Shown piece by piece: positions 8,983 through 17,427 of a DNA stretch of 64,000 nt. Position 1 is the stretch's first letter. The number at the start of each line of letters is the position of its first letter. The position numbers and the translations under genes are program-made. The notes beneath the pieces were generated by a model. The model searched no databases and was not told where the DNA came from. It saw only the letters and a list, made by a program, of their open reading frames with translations. The stretch comes from Acetobacter sp. DsW_063 (GTDB taxonomy: Bacteria > Pseudomonadota > Alphaproteobacteria > Acetobacterales > Acetobacteraceae): the NCBI RefSeq assembly GCF_002153745.1, contig NZ_JOPL01000005.1:124001-188000 (forward strand). The letters are read 5' to 3'.

Positions 8983-10401
8983 ATGAAGGCGATCAATGCG
9001 GTTCGAGTTGGGGGCGTCGATGTTTTGCCGCTGGTGGAAGGCGGCAAAGGCGTTTCCGTGTCGACCGGCCTTTCAGCGGGAAGCTGGGCGGCGGCAGGCG
9101 GCGTCGGGACCGTCTCGCTCGTCAACGCTGACAGCTATAACGAGGACGGTCAGCCCGTTCAGCAAATCTACCGTGGCCGGACACGGCGCGAGCGGCACGA
9201 GGAACTGATTGATTACGCCATTCGCGGCGGTATCGCCCAGGCGCAGATCGCGCATGAGCAGTCGTCTGGAAAAGGGCGTATCCACGCCAACATCCTGTGG
9301 GAAATGGGCGGCGCCGAGCGTGTTATCACTGGCGTTCTGGAGGGCGCGAAGGGGCTGATTCATGGTCTGACGTGTGGCGCCGGCATGCCTTATCGTCTGT
9401 CCGAGATCGCGGCCCGTTTCGGCGTCCATTATTACCCGATCGTCTCCTCTGCGCGTGCGTTCAGCGCGTTGTGGAAGCGGGCTTATAACAAGACGGCGCA
9501 TTTGCTTGGCGGAGTCGTCTACGAGGATCCGTGGCGCGCGGGTGGTCACAACGGTCTGTCCAACACTGAAAACCCGCTCAACCCGGAAGACCCGTACCCG
9601 CGCGTCGCCGCTCTGCGCAAGCTGATGCGCGAGTTCGGGCTGGGCGATACGCCAATCATCATGGCCGGCGGCGTCTGGTGGCTGGAAGAATGGCAGGACT
9701 GGATCGATAACCCGGAACTCGGGCCGATCATCTTCCAGTTCGGCACGCGTCCGTTGCTGACCAAGGAAAGCCCCATTCCGGAAGCATGGAAGCAGCGTCT
9801 GCTGACGTTGAAGGAAGGGGACGTGTTCCTCAACCGCTTCTCGCCCACCGGCTTCTATTCTTCCGCCGTGAACAACAGCTTCCTGCAGGAACTGCGCGAG
9901 CGGTCGGAACGGCAGGTGGCATTTTCGTCGGAGCCGGTCGGCGAACATGTCGCCGCGTATGGCGTCGGCGCCCGCAAGCGTCTGGTCTTCGTCACGCCTA
10001 CAGATCTGGAGCATATCCGTGCCTGGGAGGCTCAGGGCTTCACCGAGGCCATGCGGACTCCCGATTCAACCCTGATCTTCGTCACGCCTGATCGGGGTCG
10101 CGAAATCGTCACCGATCAGGTCGACTGCATGGGGTGTCTTTCGGAGTGCCGGTTTTCCAACTGGAGCCAGCGTGAGCCGGAGTTCAGCAACGGTCGCAAG
10201 GCCGACCCGCGCTCCTTCTGCATTCAGAAGACACTCCAGACCATCGCGCACGCGCATGGTCCCGATCAGGAACTGGTGGCTGACAACAACCTTATGTTCG
10301 GCGGCACCAGCGCATGGCGCTTCGGGACTGACCCCTTCTACTCGAACGGCTTCGTCCCTACGGTGAAGCAACTGGTCGAGCGGATCATGACGGGCCGCTG
10401 A
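8983..10401 (+). CDS. Nitronate-monooxygenase-like FMN flavoprotein with C-terminal Cys cluster
   Basis: A 472-residue protein resembling the NAD(P)H-dependent flavin oxidoreductase / nitronate monooxygenase (2-nitropropane dioxygenase-like) TIM-barrel family. Family-like features are the GLTCGAGMPYRLSEIAARF region, phosphate-binding-type glycines in PIIMAGGVWW, and FQFGTRPLLT. The usual enzyme is 320-380 residues; this one is about 100 longer. Near the C-terminus is a cysteine group C-x2-C-x3-C with a fourth Cys about 24 residues later, which resembles an iron-sulfur or zinc site. The ATG at 8983 follows AGGGCGG; a GTG at 8956 is less likely. A hairpin terminator follows. The true substrate is unknown, so nitroalkane oxidation should be taken as family-level only. 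Confidence 0.75.
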   Translation: MKAINAVRVGGVDVLPLVEGGKGVSVSTGLSAGSWAAAGGVGTVSLVNADSYNEDGQPVQQIYRGRTRRERHEELIDYAIRGGIAQAQIAHEQSSGKGRIHANILWEMGGAERVITGVLEGAKGLIHGLTCGAGMPYRLSEIAARFGVHYYPIVSSARAFSALWKRAYNKTAHLLGGVVYEDPWRAGGHNGLSNTENPLNPEDPYPRVAALRKLMREFGLGDTPIIMAGGVWWLEEWQDWIDNPELGPIIFQFGTRPLLTKESPIPEAWKQRLLTLKEGDVFLNRFSPTGFYSSAVNNSFLQELRERSERQVAFSSEPVGEHVAAYGVGARKRLVFVTPTDLEHIRAWEAQGFTEAMRTPDSTLIFVTPDRGREIVTDQVDCMGCLSECRFSNWSQREPEFSNGRKADPRSFCIQKTLQTIAHAHGPDQELVADNNLMFGGTSAWRFGTDPFYSNGFVPTVKQLVERIMTGR

Positions 10402-10419
10402 ACGACGGAAACCGGAAAA

Positions 10420-10443
10420 GCTCGCCGCTGGAACGCGGCGAGC
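10420..10443 (+). terminator. Hairpin terminator-like after the flavoprotein gene
   Basis: Perfect 9-bp stem GCTCGCCGC (10420-10428) and GCGGCGAGC (10435-10443) with loop TGGAAC, 18 bp past the stop. Lack of a T-run makes it a moderate call. Confidence 0.5.
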
Positions 10444-11020
10444 CGAATGGCTCCCTTGGCGTTCTTTCTGCCGATAGTGAATTTGGAGAAATCGCCTGTC
10501 GCCATGAGATGTCGGAGCGCGGTGGCGTAGATTTTCTTCGTTGGAAAATCAAAAATTTTCTGCGTATCGAGAGTAACACAGCGGTCTATGCTGGGCGAGC
10601 TTTCGTTCTCAAGCAAAAAATACCAAATCTCCCGCGGGAGATAGCCGCAGGGCACGCAGTAAGTGCGTCTGTGCGAGGTGACTCAATTTGTAATAAGGGT
10701 GCGAACTTCCCTTGAAACATTGGGGTATTGCAGGAAGCTTTGCAACAGACACAGTAAACGCATGCTCCGCTATGGCGCTATCCAACCAAAGAGCGGCTTG
10801 CTGAATTGAAGGTGCATTCAATCCCAAGCGTCGGAGCCATATTCGTGCGCCAACGCGAAAGGATATGGCTTGGCCGTGCCTGACGCTGTTGCTGAGTTGC
10901 GACATGGCGCCGCAGAGCGCGCTCCAGTCTCTAAATTGTGCATGAGAATAAGAAAGGTTTTCATTCGTATTATTGTAAAAAATTTTGCGAATTGTACGTT
11001 TGTTCAGTAAAAGCGCAGGT
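10444..11020 (+). other. 577-bp AT-richer spacer, no supported gene
   Basis: Visibly AT-richer than the flanks. Two overlapping minus-strand open frames (to about 105 and 139 codons) have no recognisable domain, no ribosome site and atypical composition, so they are not called; they could be remnants of a decayed insert. The stretch contains a perfect 16-bp palindrome (listed separately) and the promoter region of mbfA. I looked for an iron-control (Irr/ICE, TTTAGAA-N3-TTCTAAA) element ahead of mbfA and did not find a convincing one. Confidence 0.5.
10627..10642. repeat. Perfect 16-bp palindrome
   Basis: ATCTCCCGCGGGAGAT reads identically on both strands. It lies in the spacer about 380 bp upstream of mbfA. 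It could be a regulator operator or a relic of an insertion; nothing in its flanks decides. Confidence 0.7.
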
Positions 11021-11980
11021 ATGCGCAAATTCTCAGACCTCTCCGATCAGGAAATTCTTGCCCTCGCAATTTCGAACGAGGAAGAAGACAGTCGCATCTA
11101 TGCAGACTTCGCTCATGCGCTTGCGGAGAACTACCCAGACAGCGCCAGCGTTTTTAGCGGAATGTCGGAGGAAGAGGACGAGCATCGGCGGGATCTGATC
11201 GACGCTTACACCGCACGTTTCGGGTCCCACATTCCGCTAATCCGCCGTCAGGATATTCGTGGGTACATTCCTCGCAAGGCCGCGTGGGAGCTTCGCACCA
11301 GAGGCATAGAGACGATTCGCGGTTACGTGAGCGAGATCGAAGCCGACGCGGCCAGATTTTATCGTGAGGCTGCGCAGAGGACGACGGACGCCGCAACACG
11401 CCGTCTTCTGGGCGATCTGGCGCAGGCCGAAGATACGCATGTGGGAGTGGCTCGGGAGATAGAGGAGCAGCGTCTTCCCCTCGAGAAGCGGGACGCCGAG
11501 GATCAGCAGGCCCGACGGCGCTTCGTTTTACAGATCGTTCAGCCCGGTCTCGTGGGGCTTATGGATGGTTCGGTCTCGACGCTGGCGCCGGTGTTCGCAG
11601 CGGCTCTGGCGACGCACGCTCCATGGAACGCCTTTCTGGTCGGCCTCGCGGCGTCTCTGGGCGCGGGCATATCCATGGGATTCGCGGAGGCTCTGTCCGA
11701 CGACGGAAAACTCTCCGGACGAGGCGCGCCGCTGCTACGTGGGCTGGTGTGTGGCGCGATGACGACGCTCGGCGGCATAGGGCACACGCTGCCATTCCTG
11801 ATCGGTAATTTCGCGACAGCCATGGCGGTGGCCATGGGGGTCGTGGTGGTGGAGTTGATCGCGATAGCCTGGATACGCTGGAAGTATCAGGAAACGCCGT
11901 TTGGTTCGGCCATCGTGCAAATCATTTTCGGCGGTCTGCTGGTTTTTATCACTGGCGTGTTGATCGGCAGCGCCGGTTGA
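11021..11980 (+). CDS. mbfA: Membrane-bound ferritin / VIT1-type iron exporter MbfA
   Basis: A 319-residue fusion of an N-terminal ferritin-like (erythrin-type) four-helix domain and a C-terminal vacuolar-iron-transporter (VIT1/CCC1) domain. The ferritin half holds iron-ligand-type acidic motifs ([52 protein letters not shown]). The membrane half starts near residue 185 with [21 protein letters not shown] and continues with [12 protein letters not shown]. In Bradyrhizobium and Agrobacterium MbfA exports iron and protects against peroxide. The ATG at 11021 gives the usual N-terminus; a TTG 36 bp upstream is possible. It is alone in its transcript as far as can be seen. Confidence 0.93.
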   Translation: MRKFSDLSDQEILALAISNEEEDSRIYADFAHALAENYPDSASVFSGMSEEEDEHRRDLIDAYTARFGSHIPLIRRQDIRGYIPRKAAWELRTRGIETIRGYVSEIEADAARFYREAAQRTTDAATRRLLGDLAQAEDTHVGVAREIEEQRLPLEKRDAEDQQARRRFVLQIVQPGLVGLMDGSVSTLAPVFAAALATHAPWNAFLVGLAASLGAGISMGFAEALSDDGKLSGRGAPLLRGLVCGAMTTLGGIGHTLPFLIGNFATAMAVAMGVVVVELIAIAWIRWKYQETPFGSAIVQIIFGGLLVFITGVLIGSAG

Positions 11981-12131
11981 TGTTCCGGCGCGTTCATTGT
12001 TCCGCCACGATTTTCGGTTCCTCTCATCGACGCGACCTTGACGGGCAGGTCTGATCTCGCCTGAAACAGGGTTTCGTCGGGGCTGCCCGACGCGGAACGG
12101 TGTTCCGGAGATCGACGGGAGTACAGGGCTG

Positions 12132-13310
12132 GTGTCTGTTGAATTCGCGGATCTGGCTGCGCCCAGACCCGGCCTGGGCGCCGTAAGACCCTCGCTGATC
12201 CAGAAAGTCGCCGAACAGGGCGCGGGTCTTGAGGGCGTCATCAAACTCTGGTTCGGAGAGCCGGATCGGGTCACGCCGAAATTCATCCGCGATGCGGCGA
12301 CTGCTGCGCTCGATGACGGACATACATTCTATGTTTCGAATTTTGGCGTGCCGCCGCTGAGACAGGCGCTGTCAGATTACAACGTGCGGCTTGGCCGTGA
12401 CATCGGGGTGGAGCGGATATTCGTCACGTCGTCGGGCGTCAATGCCATTCAGCTTGTGTGCGATGCGCTCCTTTCTCCGGGCGATCGGGTTGTTCTGCCC
12501 GGTCCTTACTGGCCCAATTTAAGTGGCATTCCAGCCGTTCGCGGCGCGGAAGTCGTGTCGCCGGACCTGACGCTCGACGGGGACGTCTGGCGGCTAGACA
12601 TGGACGTGTTGCTGGACGCCATCACGCCTGAGACCCGGATGGTCATGTTGAACGCGCCGGGAAATCCCAGCGGCTGGATGCTGACCCGTGCTGAGCAGGA
12701 GACGATCCTCGCGCATTGCCGCCGTCTTGGCGTCTGGATCCTTGCCGACGACGTCTACGAACGCGTCGTTTTCTCCGGCGATTGCGCTCCGTCGTTTCTG
12801 GATATCGCGACGCCCGAGGACCGGGTCGTGTCGATCAATTCTTTTTCCAAGAACTGGGCGATGACCGGCTGGAGGCTGGGCTGGATCGTGGCGCCGCCGA
12901 CATTGTTGCCGACGCTCGCGATGCTTGGCGAGTACAGCATCTCCTGCGTCGCCCCCTTCATCCAGCACGCGGGCGTTGTAGCGCTTCGCGATGGCGAGGC
13001 GTTTTTGGCTGAGATGCGTGCACGGTACCACGACAACCGAGATCTGGTGGTCGAGCGCCTTCGCGCCATTCCGAGGCTGCAAGTTCCTCGGCCGGAAGGC
13101 GCCATGTACGCATTTTTCCGTGTCGAAGGCTGTGACGACAGTTTTGCTCTCGCGCTGGATCTGCTGCGCAAGGAGCGCGTCGGACTTGCGCCGGGCGTCG
13201 CTTTCGGGCCGCGCGGCGAAGGGTGCCTGCGCCTTTGTTTTGCAGCGGAAGCCAGCGTTCTCGCCGAAGCATGCGACCGTATCGGCGCTTACCTCTCACG
13301 ACAGGGATAA
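12132..13310 (+). CDS. Class I/II PLP aminotransferase (AspC-like)
   Basis: A 392-residue fold-type I aminotransferase. The PLP lysine is Lys 240 in SINSFSKNWAMTGWRLGW. Other family marks are the cofactor-phosphate segment TSSGVNAIQL, NAPGNPSGW (contacts the pyridine ring) and ILADDVYERVVF. The C-terminus GCLRLCFAAE carries the substrate-carboxylate Arg. It probably uses aspartate, alanine or an aromatic amino acid; the sequence does not decide. The start is a GTG at 12132 with GGGAG about 12 bases upstream, so it is less certain than the body. Only 4 bp separate its stop from the next gene, which suggests cotranscription. Confidence 0.88.
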   Translation: MSVEFADLAAPRPGLGAVRPSLIQKVAEQGAGLEGVIKLWFGEPDRVTPKFIRDAATAALDDGHTFYVSNFGVPPLRQALSDYNVRLGRDIGVERIFVTSSGVNAIQLVCDALLSPGDRVVLPGPYWPNLSGIPAVRGAEVVSPDLTLDGDVWRLDMDVLLDAITPETRMVMLNAPGNPSGWMLTRAEQETILAHCRRLGVWILADDVYERVVFSGDCAPSFLDIATPEDRVVSINSFSKNWAMTGWRLGWIVAPPTLLPTLAMLGEYSISCVAPFIQHAGVVALRDGEAFLAEMRARYHDNRDLVVERLRAIPRLQVPRPEGAMYAFFRVEGCDDSFALALDLLRKERVGLAPGVAFGPRGEGCLRLCFAAEASVLAEACDRIGAYLSRQG

Positions 13311-13314
13311 TCCT

Positions 13315-13941
13315 ATGCGTCGCCGGATTTTTACTCGTCGTTCGTTGTTTTTGCTGGCTGGACTGGCGATGTCGTCCGCAGCCTTGGCTCCTGCACGCGC
13401 CGAGGTGACCCTGACGCCCGCCGACAAGGGGTGGGTAGGCCGTATTCAGGAAACACTGAACCAGATCACCACGTTGCGCGCGCGGTTCGAACAGATCGCG
13501 CCAGACGGGCAACGGACGACGGGCGTCGTATGGCTGTCACGGCCGGGGCGCATGCGGTTCGCCTACGACAAGCCAAGCCCTCTGCTGTTGGTGGCGAATG
13601 ACGGGAAAGTGGTCTTTCGTGACGAGCAACTGGATCAGACGACCGAAATCCCGATAGACCGCACGCCGCTCGGGCTCTTGCTGGGCGCGCACATCGTGCT
13701 CTCGGGAGACGTAACGGTGACCGGGTTCTCGCATGAAAATGGCCTGCTGCGTCTGTCGGTCGTCAGGACCGCGACGCCGGGAGAGGGGACCCTGATCATG
13801 TTCTTCGACGAAAAACCGCTCGCCTTGCGGTCCTGGATCGTCGTGGATGCGCAGGGGCGACAGACGCAGGTGTCGTTGTCTCAGATCGTCCCCGGCGTGG
13901 CGACGCCTGATGCTCTTTTTGCACTTCCTCACGCTGAGTGA
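13315..13941 (+). CDS. lolA: LolA-like outer-membrane lipoprotein carrier
   Basis: A 208-residue periplasmic protein with a twin-arginine-containing signal peptide ending in ARA (residues ~1-25) and a LolA/LolB-fold domain. The landmark is the LolA-type sentence LNQITTLRARFEQ near residue 45, followed by GVVWLSRPGRMRFAYD and PLALRSWIVVDAQGRQTQVSL. LolA ferries lipoproteins from the LolCDE transporter to the outer membrane. It starts 4 bp after the aminotransferase stop. The pairing with an aminotransferase does not help its assignment. Paralogues of LolA that are not lipoprotein carriers exist, so the symbol is tentative. Confidence 0.82.
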   Translation: MRRRIFTRRSLFLLAGLAMSSAALAPARAEVTLTPADKGWVGRIQETLNQITTLRARFEQIAPDGQRTTGVVWLSRPGRMRFAYDKPSPLLLVANDGKVVFRDEQLDQTTEIPIDRTPLGLLLGAHIVLSGDVTVTGFSHENGLLRLSVVRTATPGEGTLIMFFDEKPLALRSWIVVDAQGRQTQVSLSQIVPGVATPDALFALPHAE

Positions 13942-14067
13942 AGGCGGCTGCCGCAGTTTCATGTCAGCTCGTCGTGAGGCAGAGCGTTGTTTCGTTCCAG
14001 TCAGGGTCGGTCCGCACAAACTCTTGCCGAGCGCCCGGCGTTACATTCGATAAGTCAAGGAGGTATC

Positions 14068-14316
14068 ATGCGACGTTTTGGAAACGCCATTGCCGTCGCT
14101 GCGCTGCTGGCGCTCGGCGGGTGCTATTACGGGGATTACGAATATCGTCCCTCCGGCTGGAACCAGGGCTGGTATTACGGGACGTATGGCGGTCACCGGG
14201 GCTGGTATGACAATGGCGGCGCGTGGCGCGGTTGGCACGGCCGCGGCGGTTGGCATGACGAACGTGGACGAGGCTGGCGCGATCCGCGTTGGCGTGGGGG
14301 CGGTCGTTGGCGCTGA
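14068..14316 (+). CDS. Small Gly/Trp/Tyr-rich lipoprotein, function unknown
   Basis: An 82-residue protein with a textbook ribosome site (AAGGAGGT, 4 bases before ATG 14068). The signal sequence ends in a lipobox-like LGGC (Cys 19). The mature part is almost entirely Gly, Trp, Tyr, Arg and His in irregular repeats (GWYDNGGAW, GWHGRGGWHD, GWRDPRW). No family is recognised. The strong translation start and clean lipobox argue for a real, well-expressed envelope protein, perhaps surface or matrix associated. Confidence 0.75.
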   Translation: MRRFGNAIAVAALLALGGCYYGDYEYRPSGWNQGWYYGTYGGHRGWYDNGGAWRGWHGRGGWHDERGRGWRDPRWRGGGRWR

Positions 14317-14358
14317 AGCCGGTTCGGGCGTACCGGCGGCCGCGTATTGTCGCATAAC

Positions 14359-14376
14359 CGCGGCTCCGCCGCGTTT
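14359..14376 (+). terminator. Short GC hairpin with TTT after the small lipoprotein gene
   Basis: CGCGGC (14359-14364) pairs with GCCGCG (14368-14373) around a TCC loop and is followed by TTTAT. It is 42 bp past the stop of the small lipoprotein gene. The stem is short but GC-only. Confidence 0.45.
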
Positions 14377-14669
14377 ATCCAACGTCTCGTGCGGATGGCG
14401 GCTGATTGAGGGGCAAGCCTGAAGAGGCCGTCCTCAAGCGAGTTTTGAGATGTGGCTTCGAGACGCCGCGCGGAGGCCGCTGTACACGGTAGCGTTCGGT
14501 TCTCTGTGTTTATCTACTCAGGCGTCGGCAGTTCGCACCGGGATGGGCTTTCTGCGAGAAGCCCCTCTCCCACATGCCGACATATGAACTCGGTCGCGAT
14601 CAGCGCTCCTCGTCGAACCGTCGCGGTCGGCTCTGGCGTTTCGGCGCGGTCGGCGGCATATAACCACGC
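14377..14669. other. 293-bp spacer before gltX
   Basis: With the 3' end of the previous transcript this makes 353 bp without a gene. No tRNA, T-box element or clear promoter was recognised. The gltX start lacks a good ribosome site, so a leaderless or weakly initiated transcript is possible. Confidence 0.4.
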
Positions 14670-15998
14670 ATGAAATTACGCTTCGCGCCCAGCCCCACCG
14701 GCATGCTCCATGTCGGCAACGCCCGTCAGGCAATCGCCAACGCCCTGTTCGCTCGCCGTCACAAGGCGGCGTTCCAATTGCGCATCGACGACACGGACAC
14801 GGCGCGGTCGAAAGAGACCTATGCCGAGGCCATTCGCACCGACCTGTCGTGGTTGGGGATCGAATGGAGCGAAACCTTCTCCCAGACCGAACGGCTGGAT
14901 CGTTACGCGGCCGCGATCGCGACGTTGAAGCGTTCGGGGCGGCTGTATCCGTGCTTTGAGACTGAGCAGGAGCTGGCGGCGAAGCGCGAGATGCGCATCC
15001 GTCAGCGCAAGCCGCCCATCTATGACCGCGCCATGCTGAAGATGACGCACGAACAGCGGGCGCAGGCCGAAGCGAACGGCAAGGTTCCTTACTGGCGCTT
15101 CCGCCTTTCCGACGAGATCCGCGCCTGGGCCGATATGGTCATGGGATCGTGTTCGGTGAAGCTGACCGCGATTTCCGATCCGGTGCTGGTGCGCGCGGAC
15201 GGGACTGTCCTCTACACTCTGGCGTCGGTCGTCGACGACCTTGAAACCGGGGTCACGCATATCATTCGCGGTGAAGACCACATCACCAATACCGGCGTGC
15301 AGATCGATATTGCCGAGGCGTTGGGCGCGCGCGCTGACCGTTTCCGGTTCGCGCATCTTCCGCTGCTGCTGGACGAAGGCGGCGGCAAGCTCTCCAAGCG
15401 GTTCGACTCGCTTTCGCTGAAGACGTTGCGGCAGGATGGCGTGGAGGCCTCTGCGCTGGTCTCTTACCTCGCGCGTCTTGGCAGTTCGGATGATCCGGAG
15501 CCTCTGGATTTCGACACTTTGGCAGTGTCCTATGACCTGTCGCATATCTCGAAATCCGCCGCGCGTTTCGACATGCGGCAGTTGCTTGCGCTGAATCGCC
15601 GGGTTCTGGCGCAGACGGCCTTCGAGGCGGTGCGCGACAGGCTGCCCGAAGGCGCCACCGAAGCGTTCTGGATCGCTATCCGCGGAAATATTGAGTTGTT
15701 CTCGGAAGCGCGTCACTGGTGGGACGTCACCCACGGGGATATCACGCCGCCGGTGCAGGACGAAGACAGGGCCTATTTAGCCCAAGCTGTAGATTTTTTG
15801 CCGCCTGAACCCTGGGACATCCAGACCTGGGCGACGTGGACGGCGGAAATCAAGGCGGCGACAGGCCGCTCGGGCAAGGCCCTGTTTCGTCCCTTGCGGC
15901 TGGCTTTGACGGGTGAGGAACACGGTCCGGAGTTACGGGATCTGTTGCCGCTGATCGGCGCCGATCGCGTTCGCGCGCGTCTGACCGTAGGGGGCTGA
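14670..15998 (+). CDS. gltX: Glutamyl-tRNA synthetase
   Basis: A 442-residue class I aminoacyl-tRNA synthetase that charges tRNA with glutamate. The ATP-binding HIGH motif appears as HVGN (residues 14-17, after APSPTGML) and the KMSKS loop as KLSKR (GGGKLSKRFD). The discriminating GluRS/GlnRS active-site core RIDDTD and IRGEDHITNT are present. Alphaproteobacteria often carry two GluRS paralogues that differ in use of tRNA-Glu and tRNA-Gln; the shorter type seen here is common in acetic acid bacteria. Which specificity it has cannot be read by eye. Confidence 0.93.
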   Translation: MKLRFAPSPTGMLHVGNARQAIANALFARRHKAAFQLRIDDTDTARSKETYAEAIRTDLSWLGIEWSETFSQTERLDRYAAAIATLKRSGRLYPCFETEQELAAKREMRIRQRKPPIYDRAMLKMTHEQRAQAEANGKVPYWRFRLSDEIRAWADMVMGSCSVKLTAISDPVLVRADGTVLYTLASVVDDLETGVTHIIRGEDHITNTGVQIDIAEALGARADRFRFAHLPLLLDEGGGKLSKRFDSLSLKTLRQDGVEASALVSYLARLGSSDDPEPLDFDTLAVSYDLSHISKSAARFDMRQLLALNRRVLAQTAFEAVRDRLPEGATEAFWIAIRGNIELFSEARHWWDVTHGDITPPVQDEDRAYLAQAVDFLPPEPWDIQTWATWTAEIKAATGRSGKALFRPLRLALTGEEHGPELRDLLPLIGADRVRARLTVGG

Positions 15999-16387
15999 GG
16001 CGCACAGGCGACGCTTCTCTTCCGTTCGAACTGGTGAGGGGGCTACGTCGCTCATAAGGCTGGGCGGACGCTGTTTGGTCGACGCCAGTATGCGTCGTTT
16101 CCGGGCATAGTCCGTTATTTTTTGCAAAGGCGGCAGCCGCTCCTGACTACCCTGCCCAATATACAAAGTATTTTCAAAAAACTCGTCTAAACGGCGTGGT
16201 TGGGTATGATCGGGACGCGGCTGTCCCCAGTTGCTACAGCCCTCCAATCATGATGTTCGGAACTGCGTCTTGCCGCGCACGTCCTGAACGGCTTCTTTCC
16301 GGCCTGTGTCATGAAGCACAGATGCGTGACGCAGGTGAGCGCTCATGAAAATTGACTCGGGGCGACTTTCTACAGTCTGCTACGCCC
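15999..16387. other. 389-bp spacer, no supported gene
   Basis: Mixed-composition DNA. A minus-strand open frame of about 100 codons overlaps the end of gltX but looks like a shadow. No terminator with a U-tract was seen behind gltX. Confidence 0.4.
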
Positions 16388-16828
16388 ATGATCGAGCCGA
16401 CGTCGACAGGGGACGCGCAGCCGACGGGAACGACAGTCTTTGCGTTCCCGAACAGGCAGGTGCTGTCGCGTCACGACGCGGCGCGATATCTCGGCGTGAC
16501 GCCTTTCTGCATGCGACTTCTGACGACAATGCGTTGTGGGCCGGAGATGTTTTCGCCGGGCTTGTTTCGTGTCGACGCGCTGGATCATTACCGTACCGGT
16601 TTGTTCGAGCGGGCGGGATTGCCCCTGTCGGAGGCCGAGCGGCGGCGGAACGGGCGGAAGACATCGATCGAACAGTTGCTGCCCGATCCCTTTGTGGAGA
16701 TGGCCGCGCGGCAGGAATTGCGAGAGGCGTTTACCTTTGTCGCCGGGCGAGCGGCGATAGGGCTGGGTCTGGCGATCATCGTGCTGTCTCACACACCCGT
16801 CTGGAGGCTGTTACGAAGTGCCGTGTAA
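16388..16828 (+). CDS. Hypothetical protein: HTH-like N-terminus and C-terminal membrane helix
   Basis: A 146-residue protein of unknown function. Residues ~25-65 (SRHDAARYLGVTPFCMRLL...LFRVDALDHY) resemble the small winged helix-turn-helix of excisionase/MerR-like DNA-binding proteins, where an insertion-site residue pattern YLGV-x-FxMR recurs. The last 25 residues are hydrophobic (AAIGLGLAIIVLSHTPVW), so it may be membrane anchored. The ATG at 16388 has a weak ribosome site; a TTG at 16352 would add 12 residues. A different frame of the same DNA is also open but has shadow-like composition. Confidence 0.5.
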   Translation: MIEPTSTGDAQPTGTTVFAFPNRQVLSRHDAARYLGVTPFCMRLLTTMRCGPEMFSPGLFRVDALDHYRTGLFERAGLPLSEAERRRNGRKTSIEQLLPDPFVEMAARQELREAFTFVAGRAAIGLGLAIIVLSHTPVWRLLRSAV

Positions 16829-16965
16829 CAGGCGGAAAGCCGCCCGGGACGCCGGTTGTGCTTGCCCGGCGTCGTGCGACCGGCGATAAGCCGTTCGCTT
16901 GCCGTCTTTTCAGGTGCGTGGTCGAAGGAGTATCCTACCCCCGCGTGACCAGTCAGGATCGATCC

Positions 16966-17427
16966 ATGAAGCGTAGACCGTCGTTCCGAGTTTCATCGAA
17001 GAGCGTCCTGATTGCGTGTCTTCTGGCCGCCGGGTGCGGCGTCACAGGCCCGTTTCAGGTTGTGGCAAGCAACCAGTATGTGGCGTCGACCGGTCGAATC
17101 ATCGACGTCACATCGGTAGATGGGCGCGAAGTTCCGCTGCAGACGATGGTGGTCTTGCAGCCCGATTGTTCGTCCGCCGGGGCGTCGGTCATTACCGTGG
17201 ATAGTCGTCCGTCCAACGGGACGGTGGATATCCGGCCGGGATCTTATTACTCCGCTTATCCGGCATCCGACAGACAACGCTATGCCTGCAACATGAGTAA
17301 ACATGCGGGTGTCGCTGCGGTCTATCGGCCGAATCCCGGATATCACGGAACCGACCTGACGACGCTCTCGACGACTGGACCTGAAGGCCGCAGCTTCTCG
17401 CGTACCTACCGTATAGCCGTTCAATAA
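16966..17427 (+). CDS. Hypothetical lipoprotein
   Basis: A 153-residue protein with a basic N-terminus, a hydrophobic stretch and lipobox LAAGC (Cys ~23). The mature part has four further cysteines or fewer, and motifs VVLQPDC and VYRPNPGYHGTD, typical of a small beta-sandwich domain, but no family is recognised. It reads through from a longer upstream open frame; the ATG at 16966 is chosen because a signal sequence begins there. It lies 137 bp after the membrane-anchored hypothetical. Confidence 0.65.
   Translation: MKRRPSFRVSSKSVLIACLLAAGCGVTGPFQVVASNQYVASTGRIIDVTSVDGREVPLQTMVVLQPDCSSAGASVITVDSRPSNGTVDIRPGSYYSAYPASDRQRYACNMSKHAGVAAVYRPNPGYHGTDLTTLSTTGPEGRSFSRTYRIAVQ

Noticed and set aside
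10338-10655. Minus-strand open frame of about 105 codons
   Set aside because: Overlaps the 3' end of the flavoprotein gene and a terminator hairpin; no domain.
10609-11028. Minus-strand open frame of about 139 codons
   Set aside because: No recognisable domain, no ribosome site, overlaps another minus-strand frame and the start of mbfA.
15933-16247. Minus-strand frame with a segment faintly like a GIY-YIG motif (LYIGQGS)
   Set aside because: Overlaps the gltX 3' end, lacks the rest of the domain and a ribosome site; likely chance.
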